From: Bradyrhizobium pachyrhizi
GTDB taxonomy: Bacteria > Pseudomonadota > Alphaproteobacteria > Rhizobiales > Xanthobacteraceae
Reading direction: 5' to 3'
DNA length: 64,000 nt
Assembly (NCBI RefSeq): GCF_001189245.1
Contig: NZ_LFIQ01000039.1
Coordinates: 76,605 to 140,604 of the forward strand
Part shown: piece after piece, positions 1-7,861 of the stretch
Numbering within the stretch: the stretch's first letter is position 1
How the letters are laid out: each line of letters begins with the position of its first letter
Program-made: the position numbers and the translations under genes
The notes under the pieces: generated by a model
What the model was told of the DNA's origin: nothing
The model's input: the letters and a program-made list of their open reading frames with translations, nothing else
Databases searched by the model: none

Positions 1-48
1 GTATTTCTAGGGGTTTTTGCAAATATCGGTTTGACTGCGAACCCGCTG

Positions 49-67
49 GGTAAGCAATAGGTAAGCA
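49..67. repeat. Paired TGCTTACC direct repeats, left copy
   Basis: On the minus strand two TGCTTACC units sit with an 11-bp pitch (plus strand GGTAAGCA at 49-56 and 60-67). The same arrangement occurs at 14784-14802 beside the integrase start. Repeats of this form near both edges of an element are typical of arm-type integrase or excisionase sites; that role is inferred. The rest of 1-211 shows no supportable gene. Confidence 0.5.
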
Positions 68-211
68 CCGTCTCTTCTCGCGGTGTCCGCCCCTCTCAAT
101 CGCATTCGAAATTTTTATGGCGAAGTACCCCACCCAGTTTGGGGCCCCACTACCGTTCTCTGCGAGCAGCAAAAAGCGAATTGCCAAGCGCTCGCACCTG
201 AGACGGCGAAC

Positions 212-895
212 TTATTCCAACCGCTTCCTACGTCGCCTTCGATAAGGGCGCAGCCTACGGCTGCCCTCCCGTACGGTGAAGGAAACCGCCGTCTGCACAC
301 CAAGCTCCTCCATGACCTCATTCAGCGACGTGATCAGCGGCTTGGTGAGGTCCCGCCCAATTCGCCGGTCGCCCTCTTCGCATCGCAAGCCATTGGCAAT
401 CAGTGAACCTACCGACTGGCCGCCTCCTTCCGAGTGCGGATTGAGATAGTCGCCAGCAGGATAGCAGGTGACGCCGTTCGGACCGTAAACCCACACGTAC
501 GAGGAGGACTCGGAGCGCTCCATCATCTTGCCGATCTGCTCCGGCAGCTTTGGGTCCTTTGCAGAGTGGTCCCACTTCGCCTGGGCGAGCATCCCCTTGC
601 TTACGTCCTTCCGATCTTCCGGGATAACAGCCACCGAAATATACACGTCGGCACCCACCTTCCCTTCGAGCGCTCCGCGGCCCTGAGCCGGGAAGTCCCG
701 CACCTCTACTTGGACGTTCAGGTCTCCGACATCCATCTTCTTGATCGTGTGCTCGATCGCACCCGCGATCTTCGAGGTGAGCTGCGGCTCCTGAGTGAGC
801 GCCTCATAATGTCCCTCCACGACCTCCGAAACGATGGCGTCGACGGCCTGCTCGATTGCCTGGAAGACGTGCTCTTTTTCTTCGTCCGTTGCCAT
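212..895 (-). CDS. Hypothetical protein, possible Mrr-like nuclease fold
   Basis: This 227-aa protein is not recognised as a named family. The N-terminal half is helical and acidic. The middle contains a strand-like stretch with an Asp (GADVYISV) followed about 20 residues later by GMLAQAKW. A D...QxK arrangement of this kind is seen in Mrr-like PD-(D/E)XK nucleases, so a nuclease or nuclease-like role is possible. The C-terminus ends in an Arg-rich tail. The ATG has a GGGGG ribosome-binding site 6 nt upstream. It lies 69 bp downstream of mcrC on the same strand, so it may be an accessory gene of the McrBC locus. Function unproven. Confidence 0.7.
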   Translation of the reverse strand: MATDEEKEHVFQAIEQAVDAIVSEVVEGHYEALTQEPQLTSKIAGAIEHTIKKMDVGDLNVQVEVRDFPAQGRGALEGKVGADVYISVAVIPEDRKDVSKGMLAQAKWDHSAKDPKLPEQIGKMMERSESSSYVWVYGPNGVTCYPAGDYLNPHSEGGGQSVGSLIANGLRCEEGDRRIGRDLTKPLITSLNEVMEELGVQTAVSFTVREGSRRLRPYRRRRRKRLE

Positions 896-964
896 GTTGC
901 CCCCAACTCAACACTACACGCAGGACGGGCATCCTGTCAGCGGACATTCTTCCGAAGGCGCCCC

Positions 965-2056
965 TCAGTCTCTAGCCCGAGCGATCGAGTGGAGCCGATC
1001 AAGGATGTCGGAAGGCTTGAGAGCCAAATCGACTGTGACGAACCGGATATCATGGCCTTGGATAGTGAATGTCTCATCCACATCATGGTCGAGCGCGGGA
1101 TAGAGAAGCACGCCTTCCGCCCTGTCGCATAGGGGTCCGCGGCCCCGTTGAGAGAGAAGATAAGCGTAGATCTGATAGATGTTGGCGCTCTTGAGTTTGT
1201 CCTTGTCGGCAATGCCTTTCGCGAGAATGCTGGTGAACTTGGTATCGATGACGATCCTGCGGTCCTGCCCTCTGTCCAGGATGATGTCCGGCTTCATTCC
1301 CGGCAGCAGGGCTACGTCGCCGGACCGGCCCGGCTCCAGTTGCCAGCTCTGATAATTCTGCTCACGCACGGACCAGCCATCGGCGGCACTCAAATGATGC
1401 CGATAGAACCCCGTGACCGCCTTCTCGAAGATCTTTCGCAGGGTGATCTCGTCCCGCCTGAGCCGCGACAGTTTCATGTCACCGGACGCTTCGTTCGGCA
1501 GCAGCATCTCGAACACGAGCCTGGCCGCGCTGACCATGAAGCGATCTTCGGATTGATGGCTTCCGATCGTGTCTGCGGACATCTCCTGTCGGGTTGGTCG
1601 GGACGCCGCAATGCCCAGCCGTCCGAGGTCGTCACCGAGTCGGCGGCAATCGGCGGCGACGGCACGATCCTGAATCCGTCCGGCGATCGCAATCAGCGCG
1701 CAGCGCACCAGCCGGTTTCGCGGAGTGTCGAACGACAACTCCTCAAACCGGCAGGCGAGCCGCCCGCGCTGCAGATGTTGGCGGGAGAGCGTCCGCAACC
1801 AATCCACCCGCCCTCTGACCCGCGGAATGATTGCTTCCCTGCGCTGATAGCCCCGCGACAGATTGGTCCTCAGTCGCCGTTTGACCAGCGTCACCAGCAG
1901 GCGACCCAGAATGTCGGCCAGCTCAATATCATCGTCCGTGCCTATTCCGCACTGGCTCTCGAACTCGGCGAGACCGGACGCATAGACAAGCAACAGCCAG
2001 AGGTTCCGAATCGGAATGCCTTTTTGGCTGCGCCAGGCCTGATCGGACATCTGCAC
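965..2056 (-). CDS. mcrC: McrC, nuclease subunit of McrBC restriction system
   Basis: 363 aa, a normal length for McrC. It is the nuclease partner that joins the McrB GTPase ring and cuts DNA carrying modified cytosines. The N-terminal region has the family pattern IPIRNLWLLLVYA. A PD-(D/E)XK site is visible as P256-D257 and D271-T-K273 (IVIDTKF), followed by the Q/Y segment NIYQIYAYL. The start is probably GTG at 2056, with GGGAC just upstream; an in-frame ATG lies two codons later. It begins 6 bp after the mcrB stop, so the two are surely cotranscribed. Confidence 0.92.
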   Translation of the reverse strand: MQMSDQAWRSQKGIPIRNLWLLLVYASGLAEFESQCGIGTDDDIELADILGRLLVTLVKRRLRTNLSRGYQRREAIIPRVRGRVDWLRTLSRQHLQRGRLACRFEELSFDTPRNRLVRCALIAIAGRIQDRAVAADCRRLGDDLGRLGIAASRPTRQEMSADTIGSHQSEDRFMVSAARLVFEMLLPNEASGDMKLSRLRRDEITLRKIFEKAVTGFYRHHLSAADGWSVREQNYQSWQLEPGRSGDVALLPGMKPDIILDRGQDRRIVIDTKFTSILAKGIADKDKLKSANIYQIYAYLLSQRGRGPLCDRAEGVLLYPALDHDVDETFTIQGHDIRFVTVDLALKPSDILDRLHSIARARD

Positions 2057-2062
2057 CCGTCC

Positions 2063-4267
2063 CTACAGGCAGGCCTGCAGAGTCTTGGTATGATCTTCCG
2101 CCTTGTCCCTCGCATCGTACCAATACTCCAGCAGCAACGGTCTGATCTCGGTCAGGATCACATTGCCGATCCATGTCTTCCATCGCGCGGCATCCATGCT
2201 CTCAGCCGGCGTGAGAAAGCTGTGACCGACACTGAACTGAGCACCGAGCGACTGGTCCGCCGCAATGGTCTCGTTCAACGCGACGATAGACTGCCTTAGG
2301 GCCTGCAGCAGTTCATCCGGAGCACCCCGCGCCTTGCAGTATTGCTGCCAGGCAGTTCCAAAATTGGGATTGAGGTTCACGAATGCGAAGCGGCGCCGCA
2401 AAGCGAGGTCGACGAGCGCCAGCGAACGGTCGGCAAGGTTCATCGTCCCGATGACATAAAGATTCGGCGGTACATGGACCCGCTCAGTCTGAGACATCGG
2501 ATAGGCCAGCCGGAGTGCCTCGCTCTCGCTGCGCTTGTCCGCCTCTAGCAGCGTGAGCAGCTCGCCGAAGATCTGCGCCGGGTTACCTCGATTGATCTCC
2601 TCGATCACCAGAACGTATGGCCTCGTGGGTTCTGCCTTCGCCGCTGCAACCGCTTCCAGGAAGGCGCCATCGACCAGTTGCAGGCCGGTGGTTCCGTTCG
2701 GTCGGTAGCCGCGGACGAAATCCTCGTAGGATAGTGAGGGCTGGAACTGCACAGCCATCAGTCGCGAAGGGTCTTTCTCGCCGATCAGCGCGTATCCCAG
2801 GCGCTTGGCGAGCCAGGTTTTGCCTGTTCCCGGAGGCCCCTGCAGAACTAGGTTCTTCTTCGTCTTCAGCAAGTCGATCGCTTGGTCGAGCGTCGCGCGC
2901 TCAAGGAAGCAGCCTTCATCGATGATAGCCTCAACCGTATAGGACGCTCCCGAGCTGGCTTCTTCCGCGATCATCTCGGGAGCTGCGTCGTCCAGCGCCT
3001 CAGCCGCGGCGTTGATCCGCCAGCGCTCCTCGAAATCCCGCGGCAGTGCGGATACATATTCCTGACCGTCGTCAGTCAGATACAGACGGTTGATGCCCTG
3101 AACAGTTTCGGCTCTCACGAGACCGGTGACTCTGGCCCACGCGATGATGTGCGACCCCGGCATTGTCGTGGTCCAGGTCGGCACCAGCGATTGCAGCCAT
3201 TTGGCCGCATCAGTCGTCCCCATCCCGTCGGGGCGCCGCGACAACTGAAGCAATAGATGCCCCATCCCGAAAACACGACCGACCAGCGGCGCACGCAGCA
3301 CTTCCGCTGGCTCGTTCGCGGTCAGCAGTTCAAGGCCGCGCTGCGTCGGCCGGTACGCCCCGTCGACGAGATGAATAAGTCCTAGTCCACCCGTGGCCTG
3401 CGAGATCACATTGGCGGCACTGTTCGTGTTGAGCTGCGGCGCTTCCGATAGGATCACGCTTGCGAGGTCGTCCCGTGCAATCCCGTTCTCCGCTTCGCGG
3501 ACGACCGCCACGAACACGCCGACCGCACCCTTCATGCAGGATAGGCTTCGCCGTTGAGCGGTTACAGGCAAAAGCGACAAGGGCGGTATGTCGCTCGCCT
3601 CCGGCTGCGCCGCCTCCACCGTCACCGCGCCTTCGTCGGGACGATTTAAATATTTATTCCAGAGAAACCACGCGAAGATCGACTGGTCGACCTCGCTGGC
3701 GATGTCAGGTGCGTTCCCCACCGAATCGCGGATCCGCTGCCGAAGCGCCGGGTGCTGGGCGATGAAGTCGCCGATCAGTCGCGGCGCACCGATCAGGCGT
3801 TGCGTGGCCCATACCCTGTTGGCATCCATCAGACAGGTCATGTCGCGCGGGAACATCGCGGCCATCAGACGGACCAGGCGCGCCTTAGGCCGGCGCTTGG
3901 CGTGAGCCGGATGAACCCTGGCCAGAACATGGTCGAACATGTCCTGTAGCCTCTTCCCGCGCTCGGCGAGATCGCTGCCGATCGGCGCGTCTCGGAACTG
4001 AAGAAGCTCACGCGAGATCGCAACGTCGGAATATGCACCTTCCACCGTGACCGAAGTGCCCGGCCCGATGTTGGAGATCGGATTCTCGTCCCAGAGCCTG
4101 CGCTGGAATGCGGGATCGAGCCATTGCGCCTCGTCCGCACTCTTCACCAGCTCGACATGCGCGGCGTATCTCTGCCGCCACTCCACTGCCCATGGCTCGT
4201 TCAAGTAAGCGCGGAACGGCCCGTTGAACGCTTCAGTCAATGCCTTATCATCGAATGAATCAACCAT
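2063..4267 (-). CDS. mcrB: McrB-like AAA+ GTPase of McrBC restriction system
   Basis: 734 aa. The C-terminal third is a McrB-type AAA+ motor: Walker A GPPGTGKT at residues 477-484, Walker B LVIEEINRG, and the GTP-binding signature MNLADRSL. It hydrolyses GTP and translocates DNA so that McrC can cut. The N-terminal 450 residues carry no DUF3578-type modified-base reader that I recognise. Instead, residues about 240-330 and 335-415 resemble two winged-helix domains. The substrate may therefore differ from that of E. coli McrBC. The ATG follows GAAGG. mcrC starts 6 bp after the stop. Confidence 0.9.
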   Translation of the reverse strand: MVDSFDDKALTEAFNGPFRAYLNEPWAVEWRQRYAAHVELVKSADEAQWLDPAFQRRLWDENPISNIGPGTSVTVEGAYSDVAISRELLQFRDAPIGSDLAERGKRLQDMFDHVLARVHPAHAKRRPKARLVRLMAAMFPRDMTCLMDANRVWATQRLIGAPRLIGDFIAQHPALRQRIRDSVGNAPDIASEVDQSIFAWFLWNKYLNRPDEGAVTVEAAQPEASDIPPLSLLPVTAQRRSLSCMKGAVGVFVAVVREAENGIARDDLASVILSEAPQLNTNSAANVISQATGGLGLIHLVDGAYRPTQRGLELLTANEPAEVLRAPLVGRVFGMGHLLLQLSRRPDGMGTTDAAKWLQSLVPTWTTTMPGSHIIAWARVTGLVRAETVQGINRLYLTDDGQEYVSALPRDFEERWRINAAAEALDDAAPEMIAEEASSGASYTVEAIIDEGCFLERATLDQAIDLLKTKKNLVLQGPPGTGKTWLAKRLGYALIGEKDPSRLMAVQFQPSLSYEDFVRGYRPNGTTGLQLVDGAFLEAVAAAKAEPTRPYVLVIEEINRGNPAQIFGELLTLLEADKRSESEALRLAYPMSQTERVHVPPNLYVIGTMNLADRSLALVDLALRRRFAFVNLNPNFGTAWQQYCKARGAPDELLQALRQSIVALNETIAADQSLGAQFSVGHSFLTPAESMDAARWKTWIGNVILTEIRPLLLEYWYDARDKAEDHTKTLQACL

Positions 4268-4375
4268 CCCCTCAGCCTTCCAAGCTTTGATTTCGTCTCA
4301 GATCGCGTTCGACTGCGCGACTTCTTCCGGCGCTTGCTACGGTCACATTCCACGACATTGATCGCAGATGCTACG

Positions 4376-4603
4376 CTAACTCTTTCGTCTCTTCTTGAGC
4401 AGCTTGCGACGAGCCGCCGCTCGCTTACCGGGAGGCGTCGAGCGCTTCGTCGGGTGGCGGCGGTTCTTGATCTTCGCCAGCCTGGCTAAATCCCTCTCCC
4501 GCTCGCCCGGGACGGCTGCACCGGCCACACCTCCTTCTCTATCTTTATTTGGTGTGCGCGCCTTGATGAGCCGGTTACGCTTTTCGTGGTTGATCTCGTT
4601 CAT
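4376..4603 (-). CDS. Small basic hypothetical protein
   Basis: 75 aa, about one third Lys/Arg, with a C-terminal run of basic residues (RRKLLKKRRKS). No family is recognised. It starts 5 bp after the stop of the GIY-YIG gene, with a GGGGGG ribosome-binding site about 9 nt before its ATG that overlaps the end of the upstream gene, so translational coupling is likely. No competing gene lies on the other strand. A nucleic-acid-binding or accessory role is inferred from composition only. It could still be a chance reading frame. Confidence 0.45.
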   Translation of the reverse strand: MNEINHEKRNRLIKARTPNKDREGGVAGAAVPGERERDLARLAKIKNRRHPTKRSTPPGKRAAARRKLLKKRRKS

Positions 4604-4608
4604 GGTGG

Positions 4609-5808
4609 TCAGCCCCCCTGGGTCTTGTCTGACCGCACTAGCGCTGCTGTTCTCGGATCGTACAGGTAATCGGTGATGGTACCATCTCTGATCCGGTCAA
4701 CAGCTTCGTTGATGACGAAGAGAGGCACGAGAAACCATTCGCGAGGAACCACCGGATGACCGAAGCGATCCTTGATCTCGATATCGAGCCGCGCAGGATC
4801 AAAGATGCGGTGGATGAGGTTTTCTAGCTTCGTCCGATTGATATTGGACAGCTTGTAGGTGGCGACGACCTCCACGTCGGCCAAAAGGAAGGTCGCATCG
4901 TTCTTCGCGTCTCCGATGCGTGCCTCAACCGTGCCGCCGGTGACCCCGATCTTGTGCAGCACATCGCGGTGGGACGCGACTGTCGGGTGGTCAGACTTGC
5001 TACGCAGTACATAGATCGTGCCGCTGGCCAAGTCGCCGTCTTCGCTCTCGCCGGAAAACAGCGGCCCCGCCGTGGGGTCGGTGATGCGCCGGCCCGCCTC
5101 ATCGCGGTGGAGGGCACGTTGCAACGAGCGCAATAGGACGTCGCTCTCGGTGCCGTTGTCGTAGATCACGCGCAACCGGCTATCGCGACGGTCGTACTCG
5201 GTCACAAATTCCTTGCCGGCTCCCGCGACATAGGCGATCTGGCCACCGACGATGAAAAACTCGCCCTCCTTGATCTCTGCCATCGTCTGGAACCGCCGCG
5301 TCTGGCGTATGCCGACATCGAGGTCTTTCCTCACCTGAACAAACAATGGCTTGAAGTTATTAAAGTCCTCGCAAGGCGTGCGGTTGGCGATTTCCTCAGC
5401 CGCACGCTTGTCGGCGGCGGTGCGCACATGGCGAAGCTCTGTAATGTCGGGCGCACCACCCATGCCTTCCAGTTCGGCTAGTAATTCATCGTTATCTATC
5501 AATTCGACCGGCTCGATGTCATTTGCCACCACGACAGCCAAGAGACCCTGCTTGTCGAGCGGGGTGAGAAGCGAACGGCATTCTTCTAGCCCACGTAGCC
5601 GATCGAGGCGCACGGCATAAAGCCGCTCGAATATGTCGTTGCTCTCGTCATGCGCTGGTGCGCGGCCGTGGGCTTCGGCGAAACGCTGGATTTCTTCGAA
5701 GCCCGCGATGATGCGTTCCTCGCGTGCGCTACGGCCGCCTTTCTTGTCCTGCGGGGCGAAATCGGCGAGGTCAGCCGCCAATTCATCGAGATCGAGGTCA
5801 TCCGTCAT
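4609..5808 (-). CDS. GIY-YIG nuclease family protein
   Basis: 399 aa from the ATG at 5808, chosen because a GAGGG site precedes it and the segment upstream of it is a shadow of the helicase gene. The C-terminal domain has the GIY-YIG nuclease pattern: GTIYVL at 263-268, HKIGVT at 285-290, Arg297 and the catalytic Glu329 in KLENLIHRIF. This is close to the T5orf172-type branch. The N-terminal 250 residues are acidic at first, then helical, and are unrecognised. It overlaps the helicase stop by 11 bp and is the third gene of the methyltransferase-helicase-nuclease operon. It probably supplies the DNA cutting activity. Confidence 0.85.
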   Translation of the reverse strand: MTDDLDLDELAADLADFAPQDKKGGRSAREERIIAGFEEIQRFAEAHGRAPAHDESNDIFERLYAVRLDRLRGLEECRSLLTPLDKQGLLAVVVANDIEPVELIDNDELLAELEGMGGAPDITELRHVRTAADKRAAEEIANRTPCEDFNNFKPLFVQVRKDLDVGIRQTRRFQTMAEIKEGEFFIVGGQIAYVAGAGKEFVTEYDRRDSRLRVIYDNGTESDVLLRSLQRALHRDEAGRRITDPTAGPLFSGESEDGDLASGTIYVLRSKSDHPTVASHRDVLHKIGVTGGTVEARIGDAKNDATFLLADVEVVATYKLSNINRTKLENLIHRIFDPARLDIEIKDRFGHPVVPREWFLVPLFVINEAVDRIRDGTITDYLYDPRTAALVRSDKTQGG

Positions 5809-7861
5809 AGCGGCCCTCTTTCTTGAAGCGCATGAACGCGACGGCGCCCTCGGCCATGCGTTTTTCCCAGGGGTCCTGGGCGTCGATGGAGGGCAACCTG
5901 CCTCGCTCCTTCTTGAACCTCGACGCGCGGACGGCAAGCTCTTTGGCCTCCTCTGGCGTCAGACTCGTGCGCTTGGCTCCAATCGCCGCCTCGACCTGCT
6001 TTAGAGCCTCCTCGTTCATGGTCTTGGCGAGGATGGCGTAGGCTTGGCCGAACGGGTTGATGCGGTCGATAAGATCGATATCAAGTTCGGTTACACTAAG
6101 GGCAAATTTGCGCACGCCGTCGATCAGGGCCGTATTGGCCTTTGGCTCAGTATCGTTTTCGCCGCCAAGCGCGATTTTTTTGGCCTGCTGCGTTACGTTA
6201 AGGGCGGCAATGGCGTGCTGACGCACAGCTTCCTGATCTTCCTCGTCAAGTTCGGGATACTTGTCCTTGATAATCTTCCCCATCCGCACCTGGGTCAGTT
6301 CCTCGGGGATCAGCTCCTCGTCGAACAGTCCGCGCTCGATGGTAGTTTTGTCCTGAACGAAGGCGGCGATAACTTCATTCAGATCCTCGGTGCAGATGCG
6401 TGCGGCTTCCTTGCTCTTGGGTTCGGCAAGGCCCTTGATCTCGATGTGGAACTGCCCGCTCTGCTCATTGAAGCCAACATTACCTTTGCTCGGATCGTAG
6501 CCACCTTCACCGTAGTCAAAGCCGTCAACCGGGCCGCTCTGCGGATTCTTTGGCGTGAAGTTGAAGCGCGGCGCGAGCACCTGTTCCATCAATAGGCTCG
6601 CGGCTATGGCTTTCAGCGTGTCGTTGACGGCCTCGGTGACCGCCTCCTCGGAAGCGTCCGGCTCGGCGATCAGATTAGTGAAACGGGCGCGGGTTTTGCC
6701 CGGCGCGTCACGGGTCGCGCGGCCGATGATCTGCACGATCTCGGTGAGGCTGGATCGATAGCCGACGGTAAGCGCGTGCTCACACCAAATCCAGTCGAAC
6801 CCCTCCTTGGCCATGCCGAGCGCAATGATGATGTCCACATGGTCGCGGTTGTTCTTCTGCGCGGGGTCTTTCAGTGCCGCTGAAACTTTGTCGCGCTTCG
6901 CGGGGTCGTCATCGACCAGATCGGCGATGCGCAGCACCTTTCCGTCCGGCCGCTTGACTAGCTGGAAGCCGGTCGCGGGGGCGACGCCTTGCCACTCGCC
7001 CAACGCCTCGATGATGTGTTCCACCTCCCTGATCTTATCTTTCGTGCTTTCGCGCGAATTGACGCTTGGGATGTGGATGATGGTTTTCTCATTTGGCTCA
7101 AGGACGCTCAGTATGTCGTCGGCGTAGGAACCGGAATAGAAGAAATAGCCGATGTCGAGTTGCTTGAGATATTCGTAGCCATTGAGTTGTTCGTAGTAGG
7201 TATAGGTAACAGGATCGAACTTCGCCTCGTCGTGCGGGGCCATCACCGGGACGGCATCGCCCCGGAAATATGAGCCCGTCATGGCGACGATATGCACCTC
7301 GTCGCGAGCGATGAACGCCCCGAGATGCTGGCCTAGCTTGCTCTCGGGGTCGGCTGAAACGTGATGAAACTCATCCACCGCGATCAGCCGCTTATCGAAC
7401 TTCTCGACCCCGAACTTGTCCACGGCGAAGCGGAAGGTCGCGTGGGTGCAGACTAGAACCTTGTCATCGCTGTCGAGGAACGCACCGAGAGAATTGACCT
7501 TGCCACCGTTGTCCGAGCCGGGCGCGTCGCAGAGGTTCCATTTGGGTACAACGATCCAATCGGCCGAAAAGCCGTATTTGGTCAACGGCTCATCATGGAA
7601 GCTGGCGCCGATGGATTTTTCCGGCACGACGATAATGGCCTGCTTGAGACCCTGATTGGCGAGCTTGTCGAGCGCAATGAACATGAGCGCCCGGCTCTTG
7701 CCGGAGGCGGGCGGCGACTTGATGAGAAGGTACTGCTCGCCACGCCGTTCATATGCGCGCTCCTGCATCGGCCGCATGCCAAGCGCGTTGGCCTTGGTCG
7801 ATGAACCGTTGCGGGCATAAGAAACCGAAACGGAAGGGATGACTTTCTTGTCGTCGATCAC
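5798..7861 (-). CDS. DEAD/DEAH-box SF2 helicase
   Basis: 687 aa. The helicase core is complete: Walker A SPPASGKS at 49-56, motif II DEFHH at 163-167, motif III-like MTGSYF, and motif VI QIIGRATRD at 377-385. The remaining 300 residues form a charged C-terminal region without a recognised domain. The start is a GTG whose GTGA overlaps the methyltransferase stop by 4 bp. The next gene overlaps its 3' end by 11 bp. As an ATP-driven DNA translocase between a methyltransferase and a nuclease, it resembles the motor subunit of a multi-protein restriction or BREX/DISARM-like system. Confidence 0.88.
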   Translation of the reverse strand: MIDDKKVIPSVSVSYARNGSSTKANALGMRPMQERAYERRGEQYLLIKSPPASGKSRALMFIALDKLANQGLKQAIIVVPEKSIGASFHDEPLTKYGFSADWIVVPKWNLCDAPGSDNGGKVNSLGAFLDSDDKVLVCTHATFRFAVDKFGVEKFDKRLIAVDEFHHVSADPESKLGQHLGAFIARDEVHIVAMTGSYFRGDAVPVMAPHDEAKFDPVTYTYYEQLNGYEYLKQLDIGYFFYSGSYADDILSVLEPNEKTIIHIPSVNSRESTKDKIREVEHIIEALGEWQGVAPATGFQLVKRPDGKVLRIADLVDDDPAKRDKVSAALKDPAQKNNRDHVDIIIALGMAKEGFDWIWCEHALTVGYRSSLTEIVQIIGRATRDAPGKTRARFTNLIAEPDASEEAVTEAVNDTLKAIAASLLMEQVLAPRFNFTPKNPQSGPVDGFDYGEGGYDPSKGNVGFNEQSGQFHIEIKGLAEPKSKEAARICTEDLNEVIAAFVQDKTTIERGLFDEELIPEELTQVRMGKIIKDKYPELDEEDQEAVRQHAIAALNVTQQAKKIALGGENDTEPKANTALIDGVRKFALSVTELDIDLIDRINPFGQAYAILAKTMNEEALKQVEAAIGAKRTSLTPEEAKELAVRASRFKKERGRLPSIDAQDPWEKRMAEGAVAFMRFKKEGRYDG

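Noticed and set aside
434-1132. Plus-strand frame of 232 aa across the first island genes
   Set aside because: It runs antisense to the 227-aa gene and mcrC, lacks a ribosome-binding site and has shadow-like composition.
1148-2299. Plus-strand frame of 383 aa
   Set aside because: It is antisense to mcrC with clear catalytic motifs on the other strand.
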